From Brachybacterium vulturis (lineage in GTDB: Bacteria; Actinomycetota; Actinomycetes; Actinomycetales; Dermabacteraceae): a DNA stretch of 64,000 nucleotides. Shown here piece by piece: positions 8,890-20,692 of this stretch (positions are counted from its first letter, which is position 1; every line of letters begins with the position of its first letter). The notes under the pieces were generated by a model. It saw nothing but the letters and a program-made list of their open reading frames with translations, was not told where the DNA came from and made no database searches. The translations under genes were made by a program, and so were the position numbers. The stretch covers positions 1,364,001 to 1,428,000 of the forward strand of contig NZ_CP023563.1 in NCBI RefSeq assembly GCF_002407185.1, in the 5' to 3' direction.

Positions 8890-10383
8890 ATGACCGACTT
8901 CGATCCCACGATCCCGAGCACCACAGAGTCCGGTGCGCCCCGCGAGTCCGACGCGCATTCGCTGAGCCTCGGCGCCGACGGCCCGCTGATGCTGCACGAC
9001 GTCGCCCTGGTCGAGAAGCTCGCCCGCTTCGACCGCGAGCGGGTCCCGGAGCGCAGCCCCCATGCGAAGGGCTCCGGCGCCTTCGGCGAGCTCGAGATCA
9101 CCGAGGACGTCTCGCAGTACACCAAGGCGGACCTGTTCCAGAAGGGTCGCAAGACCCCGATGCTGGCCCGCTTCTCCACCGTCGCCGGTGAGCTCGGCTC
9201 GCCCGACACCTGGCGCGACGTGCGCGGTTTCGCGCTGAAGTTCTACACCCAGCAGGGCAACTTCGACATCGTCGGCAACAACACCCCGGTCTTCTTCCTG
9301 CGCGACCCGATGAAGTTCCCCGACTTCATCCACAGCCAGAAGCGCACCCCGGACTCGAGCCTGCGCTCCAACCACATGCAGTGGGACTTCTGGTCGAACT
9401 CGCCGGAGACCGCCCACCAGGTGACCTACGTGATGGGTCAGCGCGGCCTGCCCAAGTCGTGGCGCCACATGAACGGCTACGGCTCGCACACCTACATGTG
9501 GGTCAACGAGTCCGGTGAGAAGTTCTGGATCAAGTACCACTTCCACACCGACCAGGGCGTGGAGTTCCTCAGCAACGAGGAGGCCGAGAAGATCGCCGGT
9601 TCGGACAGCGATCACCACCGCCGGGATCTCTTCGACGCGATCGCGCGCGGCGAGAACCCCAGCTGGACGATGTCCGTGCAGGTCATCCCCTATGAGGATG
9701 CGAAGTCCTACCGCTTCAACATCTTCGACCTGACCAAGACGGTCCCGCACGCGGACTACCCGCTGATCAAGGTCGGCCGCTTCACGCTGAACAAGAACCC
9801 GAAGAACCACTTCGCGCAGATCGAGCAGGCCGCCTTCAGCCCCTCGAACACCGTGCCGGGCACGGGCATCTCCCCGGACAAGATGCTGCTGGGCCGCGTC
9901 TTCTCCTACCCCGACGCGCAGCGCCACCGCATCGGCACCAACTTCAACCAGCTGCCGGTGAACCAGCCGATCGTGCCCACGAACTCCTACGACAAGGAGG
10001 GGCACATGCAGTTCCTGCACAGCGGTGACGCACCGGTGTACGCGCCGAACTCCTACGGTCGCGGCTACCAGGACGAGCAGGGACCGGTGGACAACGGCTG
10101 GGAGGCCGACGGCGAGATGGTGCGCGCCGCCTACACCCTGCACGCCGAGGACGGCGACTTCGTCCAGCCCGGCATCATGGTGCGTGAGGTCTTCAGCGAT
10201 GCCCAGCGCGACGAGTTCGTCGAGACCGTCGCCGGCTCGCTGAGCACGGTCGAGGAGCCGGTCCTGGGCAAGGCGCTGCAGTACTGGAAGAACGTCGATG
10301 CCACCATCGGCGAGCGCATCGAGCTCGCGGTCGGTGCCTCCAAGGGCGACGAGCAGCCCGGTGGCGATCCGCTGAACGCCTGA
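8890..10383 (+). CDS. katA: monofunctional haem catalase
   Basis: 497 aa, the size of small-subunit (clade 3) catalases; it converts hydrogen peroxide to water and oxygen. The distal haem histidine is in [15 protein letters not shown] near residue 55, the catalytic Asn in [11 protein letters not shown], and the proximal haem Tyr in the signature [14 protein letters not shown]. The start is taken at the second of two ATGs, which sits 7 nt after ACAGGAG; the first, 6 nt upstream, is too close to it. It follows furA, so peroxide control by FurA is expected. Confidence 0.96.
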   Translation: MTDFDPTIPSTTESGAPRESDAHSLSLGADGPLMLHDVALVEKLARFDRERVPERSPHAKGSGAFGELEITEDVSQYTKADLFQKGRKTPMLARFSTVAGELGSPDTWRDVRGFALKFYTQQGNFDIVGNNTPVFFLRDPMKFPDFIHSQKRTPDSSLRSNHMQWDFWSNSPETAHQVTYVMGQRGLPKSWRHMNGYGSHTYMWVNESGEKFWIKYHFHTDQGVEFLSNEEAEKIAGSDSDHHRRDLFDAIARGENPSWTMSVQVIPYEDAKSYRFNIFDLTKTVPHADYPLIKVGRFTLNKNPKNHFAQIEQAAFSPSNTVPGTGISPDKMLLGRVFSYPDAQRHRIGTNFNQLPVNQPIVPTNSYDKEGHMQFLHSGDAPVYAPNSYGRGYQDEQGPVDNGWEADGEMVRAAYTLHAEDGDFVQPGIMVREVFSDAQRDEFVETVAGSLSTVEEPVLGKALQYWKNVDATIGERIELAVGASKGDEQPGGDPLNA

Positions 10384-10427
10384 TCCGCGGCCACGGTGCC
10401 GATCACGGCACCGGGCCCGCACCACGA

Positions 10428-10460
10428 ACGCGGCCCGCCCCTCCACGGGGCGGGCCGCGT
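10428..10460. terminator. bidirectional terminator hairpin
   Basis: A perfect 14-bp stem with a 5-nt loop between the convergent katA and usp genes. Confidence 0.8.
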
Positions 10461-10502
10461 CTCGTCATCCCGGTGTCGCGCCGCAGGCTCACAGCACGTC
10501 GC

Positions 10503-10886
10503 TCAGACGACGAGCACCTCGCTGTTGGAGGAGAGCAGGAGCTTCTGGACGGTCAGCCCCAGCAGGTGGCGGGCGAGGTCCTGCTGGCGACGCACGCCCA
10601 GGACCAGCAGTTCCGCCTCCTCGGCCTCGGTCACATCGAGCAGGACGTCGGCGATGTCGTACTCGGTGGTCTCCTGGCGGAACTCCACCCGCACGGAGGT
10701 GCCGCGCAGCAGGTCGCGGGCGATCTCGCGGTGCTGCTCGTTCGCATGCCGCGGATCCACGGAGATGCCCTCGCGCTGCACGTTGACGATGATCAGCGGG
10801 CCACCGCGCTGCTCCGCCTCATCGCGGGCGGCGGACAGCGCCTTGAAACCCACTTCGGTGGGGATGAATCCGACGACGACGGCCAT
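10503..10886 (-). CDS. universal stress protein (UspA family)
   Basis: 127-aa single-domain Usp. The N-terminal beta strand is MAVVVGFIPTEVG and the C-terminal nucleotide-binding region is LLVLGVRRQ...HLLGLTVQKLLL...SEVLVV. The usual GxxG(9x)G(S/T) ATP motif is only partly kept (GVRR then LGLTVQ), so ATP binding is uncertain. AGGAGA precedes the ATG. A 22-nt perfect palindrome (10907-10928) lies in the leader. The adjacent catalase suggests a general stress neighbourhood. Confidence 0.85.
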   Translation of the reverse strand: MAVVVGFIPTEVGFKALSAARDEAEQRGGPLIIVNVQREGISVDPRHANEQHREIARDLLRGTSVRVEFRQETTEYDIADVLLDVTEAEEAELLVLGVRRQQDLARHLLGLTVQKLLLSSNSEVLVV

Positions 10887-10906
10887 CTGGTCTCCTGGGG
10901 TGCGGT

Positions 10907-10928
10907 CCGGGCGGCGGCCGCCGCCCGG
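10907..10928. promoter_or_regulatory. 22-nt palindrome upstream of usp
   Basis: CCGGGCGGCGG followed by its exact reverse complement, about 20 nt before the usp start codon. It could fold in the leader RNA or bind a regulator. Confidence 0.4.
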
Positions 10929-11020
10929 TCGGCGCGGCCTGGCCAGATCCTACTTGCCTGCACGCGGCTCGCGGGGGACCGGCGATGACCGGGCCCCGTC
11001 GGCCGTGAGCAGAGCGGCGC

Positions 11021-11662
11021 CTACGCGCGGCGCTGGCCGGAGAGCTTCTGGATCTCGTCCATGATCTGTACGTTCAGCAGTCGACGCCGCACGCCCTTGG
11101 AGGTGGCGGGGTCGATGTCGTCGAGCTCGACCGGGGCGCCGACGCGGACGGTGATCGCGCCGCGTCGGGGGATCAGCCGCGAGAACATGTGCTGGGTCCC
11201 CGTGAGGCCGACGGGGATCACCGGGCAGCCGGATTCGACGGCGAGCCATGCCGCGCCCTGCTTGCCGGGATGGAGCAGGCCGTCCTTGGACCGGGTGCCC
11301 TCGGGATAGATCGCGAAGCCGTCGCCGTCGCGGAGGATGGACAGTCCGGCCTGCAGCGCTCCTTTGCCGGAGGAGAGAGCCTCCCGGTCCACCGGCACCG
11401 CCTCGACCGCCTCGAAGAACCAGTGCAGGATCCGGCCGCGCAGCCCCTTCTGCGTCCACAGGGTGTCCTTGGCGACGAAGCGGATCTGCCGTGGCAGCAC
11501 CACCGGCAGCAGGAAGCTGTCGATGTTGGCGAGGTGGTTCGAGGCGATCACGAAGCCTCCCTCGCGAGGGATGTTCTCGAGCCCGGTGACCCGTGGGTTC
11601 CACAGGAGCTTGACGAAGGGGCGCGAGACATTGCGGGCGCCGAAGTAGAAGCGTCTGGCCAC
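11021..11662 (-). CDS. plsC: 1-acyl-sn-glycerol-3-phosphate acyltransferase (PlsC type)
   Basis: 213-aa membrane-associated acyltransferase of phospholipid synthesis, converting lysophosphatidic to phosphatidic acid. The catalytic NHxxxxD motif is SNHLANID near residue 42 and the phosphate-binding motif is YPEGTRS near residue 118, followed by PVIPVGLTG. The GTG at 11662 is chosen because AGGAGG lies just before it and the family core begins immediately. Substrate preference within the PlsC family is not fixed by these motifs. Confidence 0.88.
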   Translation of the reverse strand: MARRFYFGARNVSRPFVKLLWNPRVTGLENIPREGGFVIASNHLANIDSFLLPVVLPRQIRFVAKDTLWTQKGLRGRILHWFFEAVEAVPVDREALSSGKGALQAGLSILRDGDGFAIYPEGTRSKDGLLHPGKQGAAWLAVESGCPVIPVGLTGTQHMFSRLIPRRGAITVRVGAPVELDDIDPATSKGVRRRLLNVQIMDEIQKLSGQRRA

Positions 11663-11930
11663 GGGGGTCCTCCTGAGACGTGCTGGTCCGCGCTCCACGA
11701 TAATCCCGCAGCGCCGTTCCGCGGGGGAGCGCCCGCCGTGGGCCCACGTGAGCCGCGTCCCTCGCGGTGCAGGTGGAGCGGGGGAGCGGCCCCGCCCCGG
11801 AGCGGGTCGGTGTGGTAGAAACGGGCGTGCGCCCCGCGGTGACCCCGGGGCGCGATGCCGGAGACGGCACGGCGCCTGCCCAGAGCCTGCGGAGCTGCCG
11901 CCGGACCCGCCGAGCCCGAGGAGCCTCCCG

Positions 11931-13451
11931 ATGCCCAAGACCCTGAACATCGCCGTGATCGGCGCCGGAACCATGGCTCAGGCCGTGCACCTGCCGGTGC
12001 TGCGGCGGCGCTGGGACCGATTCACGATCGCCGCACTGGTGGAGCATTCCCCGCGCCGCCGACGGGAGGCCTCGGACGTGTGGGGCCTCGAGGAGGACAG
12101 GCGCTACGAATCAGTCGCTGATCTGATCGCGGCGGTGCGCGCCAAGACGCTGACGCTGGACGGGGCCGTGCTCTCCACCGACGGACTGCACGTCGAGGAT
12201 CTGCTCGCTCTCATGCGCCGGGGCATCCCGGTGCTGGTGGAGCCGCCGCTGGGCTTCTCCGCCGAGGAGGTCGCGAAGGTCGCCGACTTCGAGCGGATGA
12301 CCGGCCGTCGCCTGGTGATGATGGCCTACCCCCAGCAGTACGACGACTCCGTGACCCGGATGGCCGAGCACATCGCCGTCAAGGATCTGCGGATGGTGGA
12401 CCACGAGGTGCTGATGCCGGCGAGCCAGCCGATGTTCGGCGGGGCCCACGTGACCACCTCCTCCTACGACCTGCCCAGCGAGGTCCGCTCGCAGCGGCGC
12501 AAGGCGCTGCAGGCCGCGGTCGAGGCGGGGACCGGGGACGGCGCCACCCAGCGCGACCGCGATCTCTACGTCAAGGGCCTGCTGACGGGCGTGGCGCATC
12601 AGATGGCGGTGATCGAGGCGTCCTACGGCCCGCTCGTGCGCCTGTCCGCGGTGCGGCACTGGCCCAAGGGCGTGATCCCCGGCTCGCTCGAGCTGCTCGG
12701 CGAGCTCGAGGGCGGGGCGCAGGTGCGTCTGGTGTGGCACTACCTCCCCTTCGCCCCCGAGTACTCCGAGTCGCTGCAGGTGCTCTCCGCCCGGCGACGG
12801 ATGTGCGTGGAGCTGCCGGCTCCCTCGCACGGCGACCGACGCTCGAGCGTCTCCTTGCGGGAGAAGAAGAGCGGCGTGGTCCAGGAGACCTCGACGACGG
12901 CGCCCAAGGGTGCCGCGGAGCTGATGTGGGAGGCCTTCCACGCCTTCGTGGAGAAGGGGAAGCAGCCCGTCTCGGGAGCCGCGGAGGCCCGCGAGCAGGT
13001 GGTGCTGCTGCGCGAGGTGCTCTCGAGCATCGTCGTCGCCGACGGCCGCAGCCTCGAGGCGGAGGAGAGCGACGAGGGCGAGGAGGACGCGGACGCCGTG
13101 AGCGCCGGTGAGGAGACGACCGCCGGGGCGGCCGCCGTCGACACGGCGACCGATGACGCGGCCACCGGCGACGCCCCGCAGCCGGACGAACCCGCCGCGA
13201 GCGCCGCCGAGCCCGCGCCCGAGACGCTCGAGCAGCCCGTGCAGCACGCTGAGATCGGGGAGCCCGTGGAACCTGCCCCCGCAGCCGCTCCCGGAGCCGG
13301 CGCGGAGGTCACCGACGCCTGGGGACCGGACCTCGCCGCGGCCGACGGTCCCGCAGCGGACGCGAGCGGGACCGACGCGCCCGCTGCGGACCTCCCCGCA
13401 GAAGACGCACCCGCCACCGACTCGCCGGTGGGGGACGAACCCCGCTCCTGA
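11931..13451 (+). CDS. Gfo/Idh/MocA-family oxidoreductase with long acidic tail
   Basis: 506 aa. Residues 1-125 form a Rossmann domain (AVIGAGTMAQAVHLPVL) and the middle part continues as an oxidoreductase-like alpha/beta domain to about residue 370. The usual EKP motif is replaced by LVEPPLG, so the standard catalytic lysine is missing. From about residue 370 to the end the chain is a disordered Asp/Glu/Ala/Pro-rich tail of about 135 residues, odd for an enzyme of this family. GAGGAG precedes the ATG. It diverges from plsC. Substrate unknown; a non-catalytic role is possible. Confidence 0.75.
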   Translation: MPKTLNIAVIGAGTMAQAVHLPVLRRRWDRFTIAALVEHSPRRRREASDVWGLEEDRRYESVADLIAAVRAKTLTLDGAVLSTDGLHVEDLLALMRRGIPVLVEPPLGFSAEEVAKVADFERMTGRRLVMMAYPQQYDDSVTRMAEHIAVKDLRMVDHEVLMPASQPMFGGAHVTTSSYDLPSEVRSQRRKALQAAVEAGTGDGATQRDRDLYVKGLLTGVAHQMAVIEASYGPLVRLSAVRHWPKGVIPGSLELLGELEGGAQVRLVWHYLPFAPEYSESLQVLSARRRMCVELPAPSHGDRRSSVSLREKKSGVVQETSTTAPKGAAELMWEAFHAFVEKGKQPVSGAAEAREQVVLLREVLSSIVVADGRSLEAEESDEGEEDADAVSAGEETTAGAAAVDTATDDAATGDAPQPDEPAASAAEPAPETLEQPVQHAEIGEPVEPAPAAAPGAGAEVTDAWGPDLAAADGPAADASGTDAPAADLPAEDAPATDSPVGDEPRS

Positions 13452-13832
13452 GCGACGCGGTGCCGCCCGCTCCACCGACGACCCCCGCTGCCCGCCGGCG
13501 GGGGTCGTGCTGTGCGCGCCCGGTGCCGTCTCCCGCCGCCGGGGGACACGCCGGGATGCGGACCAGTCGCACCGGCGCGCCGCTCTCGCGGACACGCCGG
13601 GGACACGCCCGGGACACGCCGGAGAAACGGGTCGCTCCGGTCCGTTCCGGGCCATTCCCGTGTCGTGGGGAGGAGGCGTCATCCACCGCCGGGGACGGCT
13701 GTCGGACCCGTCATCCACACTCGACTGTGCACGCATCCTCTGCATTCGTGCGTGGCACTGCCGCTCCGTCCCCATCCGGCCCGGCTCGTCCACAGTCCAT
13801 CAACAACCCGATGTGGATGACAGTGTTGTAGT
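13452..13832. other. gene-free upstream region of the nrd operon
   Basis: No convincing gene. It holds 11-bp tandem repeats (13590-13622) and several TCRTCCACA nonamers (13711-13719 and 13786-13794 on +, 13812-13820 on -; a weaker one at 13679). NrdR-type boxes follow at 13833. Confidence 0.6.
13590..13622. repeat. three tandem 11-bp repeats
   Basis: GGACACGCCGG-type units start at 13590, 13601 and 13612, with a fourth separate copy at 13544. The spacing is one helical turn. Confidence 0.6.
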
Positions 13833-13848
13833 TCAGTACATCTAGTGG
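13833..13848. promoter_or_regulatory. NrdR box 1 (candidate)
   Basis: TCAGTACATCTAGTGG is a degenerate match to the NrdR consensus ACACTATATATAGTGT (about 9 of 16). It begins exactly 32 bp before box 2, the known spacing of paired NrdR boxes. Confidence 0.55.
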
Positions 13849-13864
13849 TGGTCGCGCCGAGGCA

Positions 13865-13880
13865 CCACTAGGTGTAGTGT
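13865..13880. promoter_or_regulatory. NrdR box 2 (candidate)
   Basis: CCACTAGGTGTAGTGT matches both half sites of the NrdR consensus (ACACTA/TAGTGT) apart from the first base. It lies 129 bp before nrdH. Confidence 0.65.
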
Positions 13881-14009
13881 TGACGCAGTCGCACCGATCC
13901 GGAGCTTCGCAGTCCCGGACAGCGGCGACAGGGCCCCTCGGGCCCCCACCGACAATCTCTGACACCCCGTTCCCGCGCCTCGGCGCAGCGCTCGTGAAAG
14001 GCCCTCCCC

Positions 14010-14267
14010 TTGGACATCACCGTGTACTCGAAGCCCCTCTGCGTGCAGTGCGATGCGACCAAGCGCGCCCTGAACAAGGCGGGCGTCGCCTACGACGTCG
14101 TCGACATCACCGAGGACGCGGACGCCCTGGCGACGGTCAAGTCCCTCGGCTACGTCCAGGCCCCGGTCGTCATCACCTCCGAGGACCACTGGTCCGGTTT
14201 CCGCCCGGACAAGATCAAGGCGCTCGCGGGCGTCGGTGCGCAGCAGCGCGCCGTCTCTGCGATCTGA
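14010..14267 (+). CDS. nrdH: glutaredoxin-like NrdH, electron donor of class Ib ribonucleotide reductase
   Basis: 85-aa redox protein that passes electrons from thioredoxin reductase to NrdEF. The redox centre is CVQC at residues 11-14, and the C-terminal WSGFRPDKI is the NrdH-specific segment that distinguishes it from glutaredoxin. The start is TTG at 14010: the family N-terminus (MxITVYSKPxC) aligns exactly and a weak AAAGG lies upstream. nrdI follows after 22 nt and nrdE overlaps that, giving an nrdHIE operon behind two NrdR-type boxes. Confidence 0.95.
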   Translation: MDITVYSKPLCVQCDATKRALNKAGVAYDVVDITEDADALATVKSLGYVQAPVVITSEDHWSGFRPDKIKALAGVGAQQRAVSAI

Positions 14268-14289
14268 CAGGCCGCGGAGGAGCGTCGAA

Positions 14290-14688
14290 GTGACCAGGCT
14301 CGTCTACTTCTCCTCGGTCTCCGGCAACACCAAGCGCTTCGTCGAGAAGCTCGGCATGACTGCGGAGCGGGTCCCGCTCTATCCGAAGGATGATCCCCTC
14401 GTCGTCGACGAGGAGTTCGTCCTGGTGGTCCCGACCTATGGCGGGGGCAACGGCCGCGGCGCCGTCCCCAAGCAGGTCATCAAGTTCCTCAACGATGAAC
14501 GCAACCGGTCCCTGATCCGGGGCGTGATCGGCGCGGGGAACACCAACTTCGGGGAGGCCTACTGCTTGGCGGGGGACATCATCTCCACCAAGTGCCAGGT
14601 CCCCCACATGTACAAGTTCGAACTGTTCGGTACTCCGCGTGACGTGATGCGGGTCCATGATGGATTGGAAGAGTTTTGGCGACACTGA
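14290..14688 (+). CDS. nrdI: flavodoxin-like NrdI
   Basis: 132-aa flavoprotein that supplies the oxidant for assembling the dimanganese-tyrosyl radical cofactor of NrdF. The FMN phosphate loop is [14 protein letters not shown] near residue 6, and [16 protein letters not shown] and [12 protein letters not shown] are the family segments. The start is GTG at 14290 behind GGAGGAG. The gene overlaps the start of nrdE by 13 nt, so the two are translationally coupled. Confidence 0.95.
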   Translation: MTRLVYFSSVSGNTKRFVEKLGMTAERVPLYPKDDPLVVDEEFVLVVPTYGGGNGRGAVPKQVIKFLNDERNRSLIRGVIGAGNTNFGEAYCLAGDIISTKCQVPHMYKFELFGTPRDVMRVHDGLEEFWRH

Positions 14689-16826
14689 CCGAGATGCCCC
14701 CGGTCGAGCACAACAGGCAGCTCGACTACCACGCGCTCAACGCGATGCTGAATCTGTACGGTCCCGACGGGAACATCCAGTTCGAGAAGGACCGCGAGGC
14801 CGCGCGGGAGTACTTCCTGCAGCACGTGAACCCCAACACCGTCTTCTTCCACTCGCTGCGCGAGAAGATGGACTACCTGGTCGAGAACAACTACTACGAG
14901 CAGGCCGTTCTCGACCAGTACGACTTCTCCTTCATCGAGTCGCTCTCGGAGCAGGCCTACGCCAAGAAGTTCCGCTTCCCCACCTTCCTGGGTGCCTTCA
15001 AGTACTACACCTCGTACACGCTGAAGACCTTCGACGGCAAGCGGTACCTGGAGCGCTTCGAGGACCGCGTGGTCATGGTCGCGCTCGGTCTCGCCCGCGG
15101 TGACGAGCAGCTGGCCCGCGACCTGGTCGACGAGATCCTCGACGGCCGCTTCCAGCCGGCCACCCCCACCTTCCTCAATGCCGGCAAGGCCCAGCGCGGA
15201 GAGCTCGTGAGCTGCTTCCTGCTGCGCATCGAGGACAACATGGAGTCGATCGGCCGCTCGATCAACTCCGCGCTGCAGCTGTCCAAGCGCGGCGGCGGCG
15301 TCGCCCTGCTGCTGAGCAACCTGCGTGAGTACGGTGCGCCGATCAAGCACATCGAGAACCAGTCCAGCGGCGTCATCCCCGTGATGAAGCTGCTCGAGGA
15401 CTCCTTCTCCTACGCCAATCAGCTCGGGGCCCGCCAGGGTGCCGGTGCGGTGTACCTCAACGCCCACCACCCGGACATCCTGCGGTTCCTGGACACCAAG
15501 CGCGAGAACGCCGACGAGAAGATCCGGATCAAGACCCTCTCCCTCGGCGTGGTCATCCCCGACATCACCTTCGAGCTCGCCAAGAAGAACGAGCCGATGT
15601 ACCTGTTCTCCCCGTACGACGTGGAGCGCGAGTACGGCAAGCCGTTCGCCGAGGTGAACGTCTCCGAGGTCTACCACGAGATGGTCGACAACCCCCGGAT
15701 CTCCAAGAAGAAGATCAAGGCGCGCGACTTCTTCCAGGTCCTCGCCGAGATCCAGTTCGAGTCCGGCTACCCGTACATCATGTTCGAGGACACCGTGAAC
15801 CGGGCGAACCCGATCGCCGGCAAGGTCACGCACTCGAACCTGTGCTCGGAGATCCTGCAGGTCTCGACCCCCTCGACCATGAACGTCGACCTCACCTACG
15901 ACGAGCTGGGCCGGGACATCTCCTGCAACCTGGGATCGATGAACATCGCCAAGGCGATGGACTCCCCGGACTTCGCACAGACGATCGCCACCGCGATCCG
16001 GGGCCTGACCGCCGTCTCGGACACCTCGGACATCGAGTCCGTGCCGACGATCGCCGAGGGCAACCGCAAGTCCCACGCGATCGGCCTGGGGCAGATGAAC
16101 CTGCACGGCTACCTGGCGCGCGAGCGGATCTTCTACGGCTCCGAGGAGGGCCTGGACTTCACCAACATGTACTTCTACTCGGTCACCTACCACGCCATCA
16201 AGGCGTCGATGGAGATCGCGAAGCAGCGTGGTGAGCGGTTCTTCGACTTCGAGAACTCCACGTACGGCACCGGCGAGTACTTCGACAAGTACATCGACCA
16301 GGTGTGGGAGCCCCGCACCGAGAAGGTCCGCGGCCTGTTCGCCGAGTCCTCGGCGCACCTGCCCACCCAGGAGGACTGGAAGCAGCTGCGCGAGGACGTC
16401 GCGAAGCACGGCATGTACAACGCCTACCTGCAGGCGGTGCCGCCGACCGGCTCGATCTCGTACATCAACAACTCCACGAGCTCGATCCACCCGATCGCCT
16501 CCAAGATCGAGATCCGCAAGGAGGGGAAGATCGGCCGCGTCTACTACCCGGCCCCCTACCTCACCAACGACAACCTCGAGTACTACCAGGATGCGTACGA
16601 GATCGGGTTCGAGAAGATCGTCGACACCTACGCCGAGGCCACCCAGCACGTGGATCAGGGCCTGTCGCTGACGCTGTTCTTCAAGGACAGCGCCACCACG
16701 CGCGACATCAACAAGGCGCAGATCTACGCCTGGCGCAAGGGCATCAAGACCCTCTACTACATCCGCCTGCGGCAGATGGCCATCGAGGGCACCGAGGTCG
16801 AGGGCTGCGTCAGCTGCATGCTGTGA
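14676..16826 (+). CDS. nrdE: class Ib ribonucleotide reductase alpha subunit
   Basis: 716 aa, close to mycobacterial NrdE in length and sequence. It reduces ribonucleoside diphosphates. Active-site cysteines are visible in VSCFLL and SCNLGS, the substrate-site segments in [14 protein letters not shown] and [15 protein letters not shown], and the redox-shuttle pair in the C-terminal EGCVSCML. It lacks the N-terminal ATP cone, as class Ib enzymes do. The TTG start lies inside nrdI behind GGAAGAG; an ATG at 14694 is an alternative. nrdF is not adjacent: a terminator and a permease gene intervene. Confidence 0.97.
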   Translation: MATLTEMPPVEHNRQLDYHALNAMLNLYGPDGNIQFEKDREAAREYFLQHVNPNTVFFHSLREKMDYLVENNYYEQAVLDQYDFSFIESLSEQAYAKKFRFPTFLGAFKYYTSYTLKTFDGKRYLERFEDRVVMVALGLARGDEQLARDLVDEILDGRFQPATPTFLNAGKAQRGELVSCFLLRIEDNMESIGRSINSALQLSKRGGGVALLLSNLREYGAPIKHIENQSSGVIPVMKLLEDSFSYANQLGARQGAGAVYLNAHHPDILRFLDTKRENADEKIRIKTLSLGVVIPDITFELAKKNEPMYLFSPYDVEREYGKPFAEVNVSEVYHEMVDNPRISKKKIKARDFFQVLAEIQFESGYPYIMFEDTVNRANPIAGKVTHSNLCSEILQVSTPSTMNVDLTYDELGRDISCNLGSMNIAKAMDSPDFAQTIATAIRGLTAVSDTSDIESVPTIAEGNRKSHAIGLGQMNLHGYLARERIFYGSEEGLDFTNMYFYSVTYHAIKASMEIAKQRGERFFDFENSTYGTGEYFDKYIDQVWEPRTEKVRGLFAESSAHLPTQEDWKQLREDVAKHGMYNAYLQAVPPTGSISYINNSTSSIHPIASKIEIRKEGKIGRVYYPAPYLTNDNLEYYQDAYEIGFEKIVDTYAEATQHVDQGLSLTLFFKDSATTRDINKAQIYAWRKGIKTLYYIRLRQMAIEGTEVEGCVSCML

Positions 16827-16849
16827 GACCCCCAGCCCCCGCCTGACCA

Positions 16850-16891
16850 GGGACGGCCCGCTGCGAGCTTCGGCTCGGAACGGGCCGTCCC
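16850..16891 (+). terminator. terminator after nrdE
   Basis: GGGACGGCCCG and its complement form an 11-bp stem, with a nested GAGC-TTCG-GCTC tetraloop hairpin inside. It closes the nrdHIE transcript before the permease gene. Confidence 0.85.
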
Positions 16892-16936
16892 TCGTGCGTG
16901 CGGTGTTGACGCCCGCTCATTACTGCGCTTCCATCG

Positions 16937-16957
16937 GTCATACGACGGTGTGATGAC
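16937..16957. promoter_or_regulatory. inverted repeat upstream of the GntP permease
   Basis: GTCAT-N11-ATGAC, about 100 bp before the permease start. It is a possible operator; the regulator is unknown. Confidence 0.35.
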
Positions 16958-17053
16958 GCGCCGGCCTGCCGTCCGCTCGAACTCGTGCGGACGGGACGGT
17001 CAGCGGCCCGTCCCCGCCGCACCCTTCCCCCTCCGAGTCCCCCAAGGAGAGTC

Positions 17054-19616
<2,563 letters not shown>

Positions 19617-19653
19617 GCCCCGGGAGTCAGGACCTCCAGATCCCCTGACGACA

Positions 19654-19685
19654 GGACGGGCCGGGCGATCACGCCCGGCCCGTCC
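19654..19685 (+). terminator. terminator after nrdF
   Basis: A perfect 14-bp stem with a 4-nt ATCA loop. Confidence 0.85.
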
Positions 19686-19884
19686 CGCATTCCCCCGATC
19701 GTGCACAGGGGGCGCTGAGATCCCGGGTTCCGCAGTGCGGGACAATACGCGGATCAGGAATCCGCGGACCAGGTGGTCGACGCCGTGACCTGCGGTGTCG
19801 CCGAATACCCCCGGTTCTATGGGAATTCGTCGTCATAATGGAGAGGCAGTATCCGTCCCTTCCCTGACAGAACGGAGCTCCACC

Positions 19885-20169
19885 ATGGGTCTTCTCTGGG
19901 CGATCATCTCCTGGATCATCATCGGTGCGATCATCGGTCTCATCGCCCGCGCGCTCATGCCGGGCAAGCAGGCCATGGGCCTCGGGATGACGATCATCCT
20001 CGGTGTCATCGGCGCCATCGTCGGCGGATTCATCGGCGGCCTCCTGGGAGGCAATGGCGTCAGCGGCATCCTCGACAATCCGTGGAGCATCGGCACCATC
20101 CTGCTCGCCGTGGTCGGTGCTCTCATCGTCATGTTCATCTACGGTCTGGTGACCAAGAGCCGGGTCTGA
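19885..20169 (+). CDS. GlsB/YeaQ/YmgE-family stress membrane protein
   Basis: 94-aa protein that is nearly all membrane: three hydrophobic helices at about residues 2-25, 30-58 and 70-90, with the family pattern GLIARALMPG and many GxxxG repeats (GVIGAIVGGFIGGLLGG). The family is linked to transglycosylase-associated stress responses but its biochemical role is not known. ACGGAG precedes the ATG, and an upstream in-frame start would add a non-hydrophobic extension, so the short form is preferred. Confidence 0.85.
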   Translation: MGLLWAIISWIIIGAIIGLIARALMPGKQAMGLGMTIILGVIGAIVGGFIGGLLGGNGVSGILDNPWSIGTILLAVVGALIVMFIYGLVTKSRV

Positions 20170-20198
20170 GGCAGACCCCGGGCTCCCGAGCCCCGCAT

Positions 20199-20238
20199 GA
20201 CGGCGGCGCCGTCCGGACCTCCGGGCGGCGCCGCCGTC
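20199..20238 (+). terminator. terminator hairpin
   Basis: GACGGCGGCGCC and its complement form a 12-bp stem after the GlsB-like gene. Confidence 0.7.
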
Positions 20239-20319
20239 GGCTCGGCCCTGGACGCCGCGCTGCCGGCCCCGTGCCCACGGGTCCCTGGCCTCTTCCGCGG
20301 CGATGGGCGAGACTGGGGT

Positions 20320-20643
20320 ATGGCCACCTATGTTCCCCTGATCACCGCGGATCTGGCGCGAGCTGCCCGAGCGCTCGCCCAGGTCTCCCTGTTCGACCTC
20401 GCCGAGCACACCGACCTCGACGCCGAGCATCTGCGCGGTGTGGAACGGGGCCTGCGCTCCCTCACGGCAGCGCAGGAGGAGCGTCTCCACCACGCCTTCG
20501 AGGAGTTCGGCGTCGAGGTGCTCCCCGCCGATGAGGAGGCCGGTATCGGCCACGGCGCCCGTCGGAAGTTCAACCCGCGCACCGTGAAGCGGCTCGAGAA
20601 CTGGGAGAACGAGGGCGGCCCCGCCGCCGACGACGACATCTGA
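20320..20643 (+). CDS. small protein with possible helix-turn-helix
   Basis: 107 aa, function not recognised. Residues 8-60 are helical and resemble the first half of an XRE-type HTH (ARALAQVSLFDLAEHTDLDAEHLRGVERG), and an acidic C-terminus follows (GGPAADDDI). No good ribosome site is seen before the ATG at 20320; a longer form starting at 20197 would overlap the upstream terminator and is less likely. It is convergent with YigZ. Coding character fits its neighbours, so it is probably real. Confidence 0.55.
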   Translation: MATYVPLITADLARAARALAQVSLFDLAEHTDLDAEHLRGVERGLRSLTAAQEERLHHAFEEFGVEVLPADEEAGIGHGARRKFNPRTVKRLENWENEGGPAADDDI

Positions 20644-20692
20644 ACGCCGCGCCCGTGGATGCCGCCCCCGCTGGTCGCGGGAGCATGACTGC

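Noticed and set aside
13842..13871. Perfect 9-bp inverted repeat CTAGTGGTG/CACCACTAG taken alone as a terminator or operator
   Set aside because: Its arms are parts of the two neighbouring NrdR-type boxes, which explain it better.
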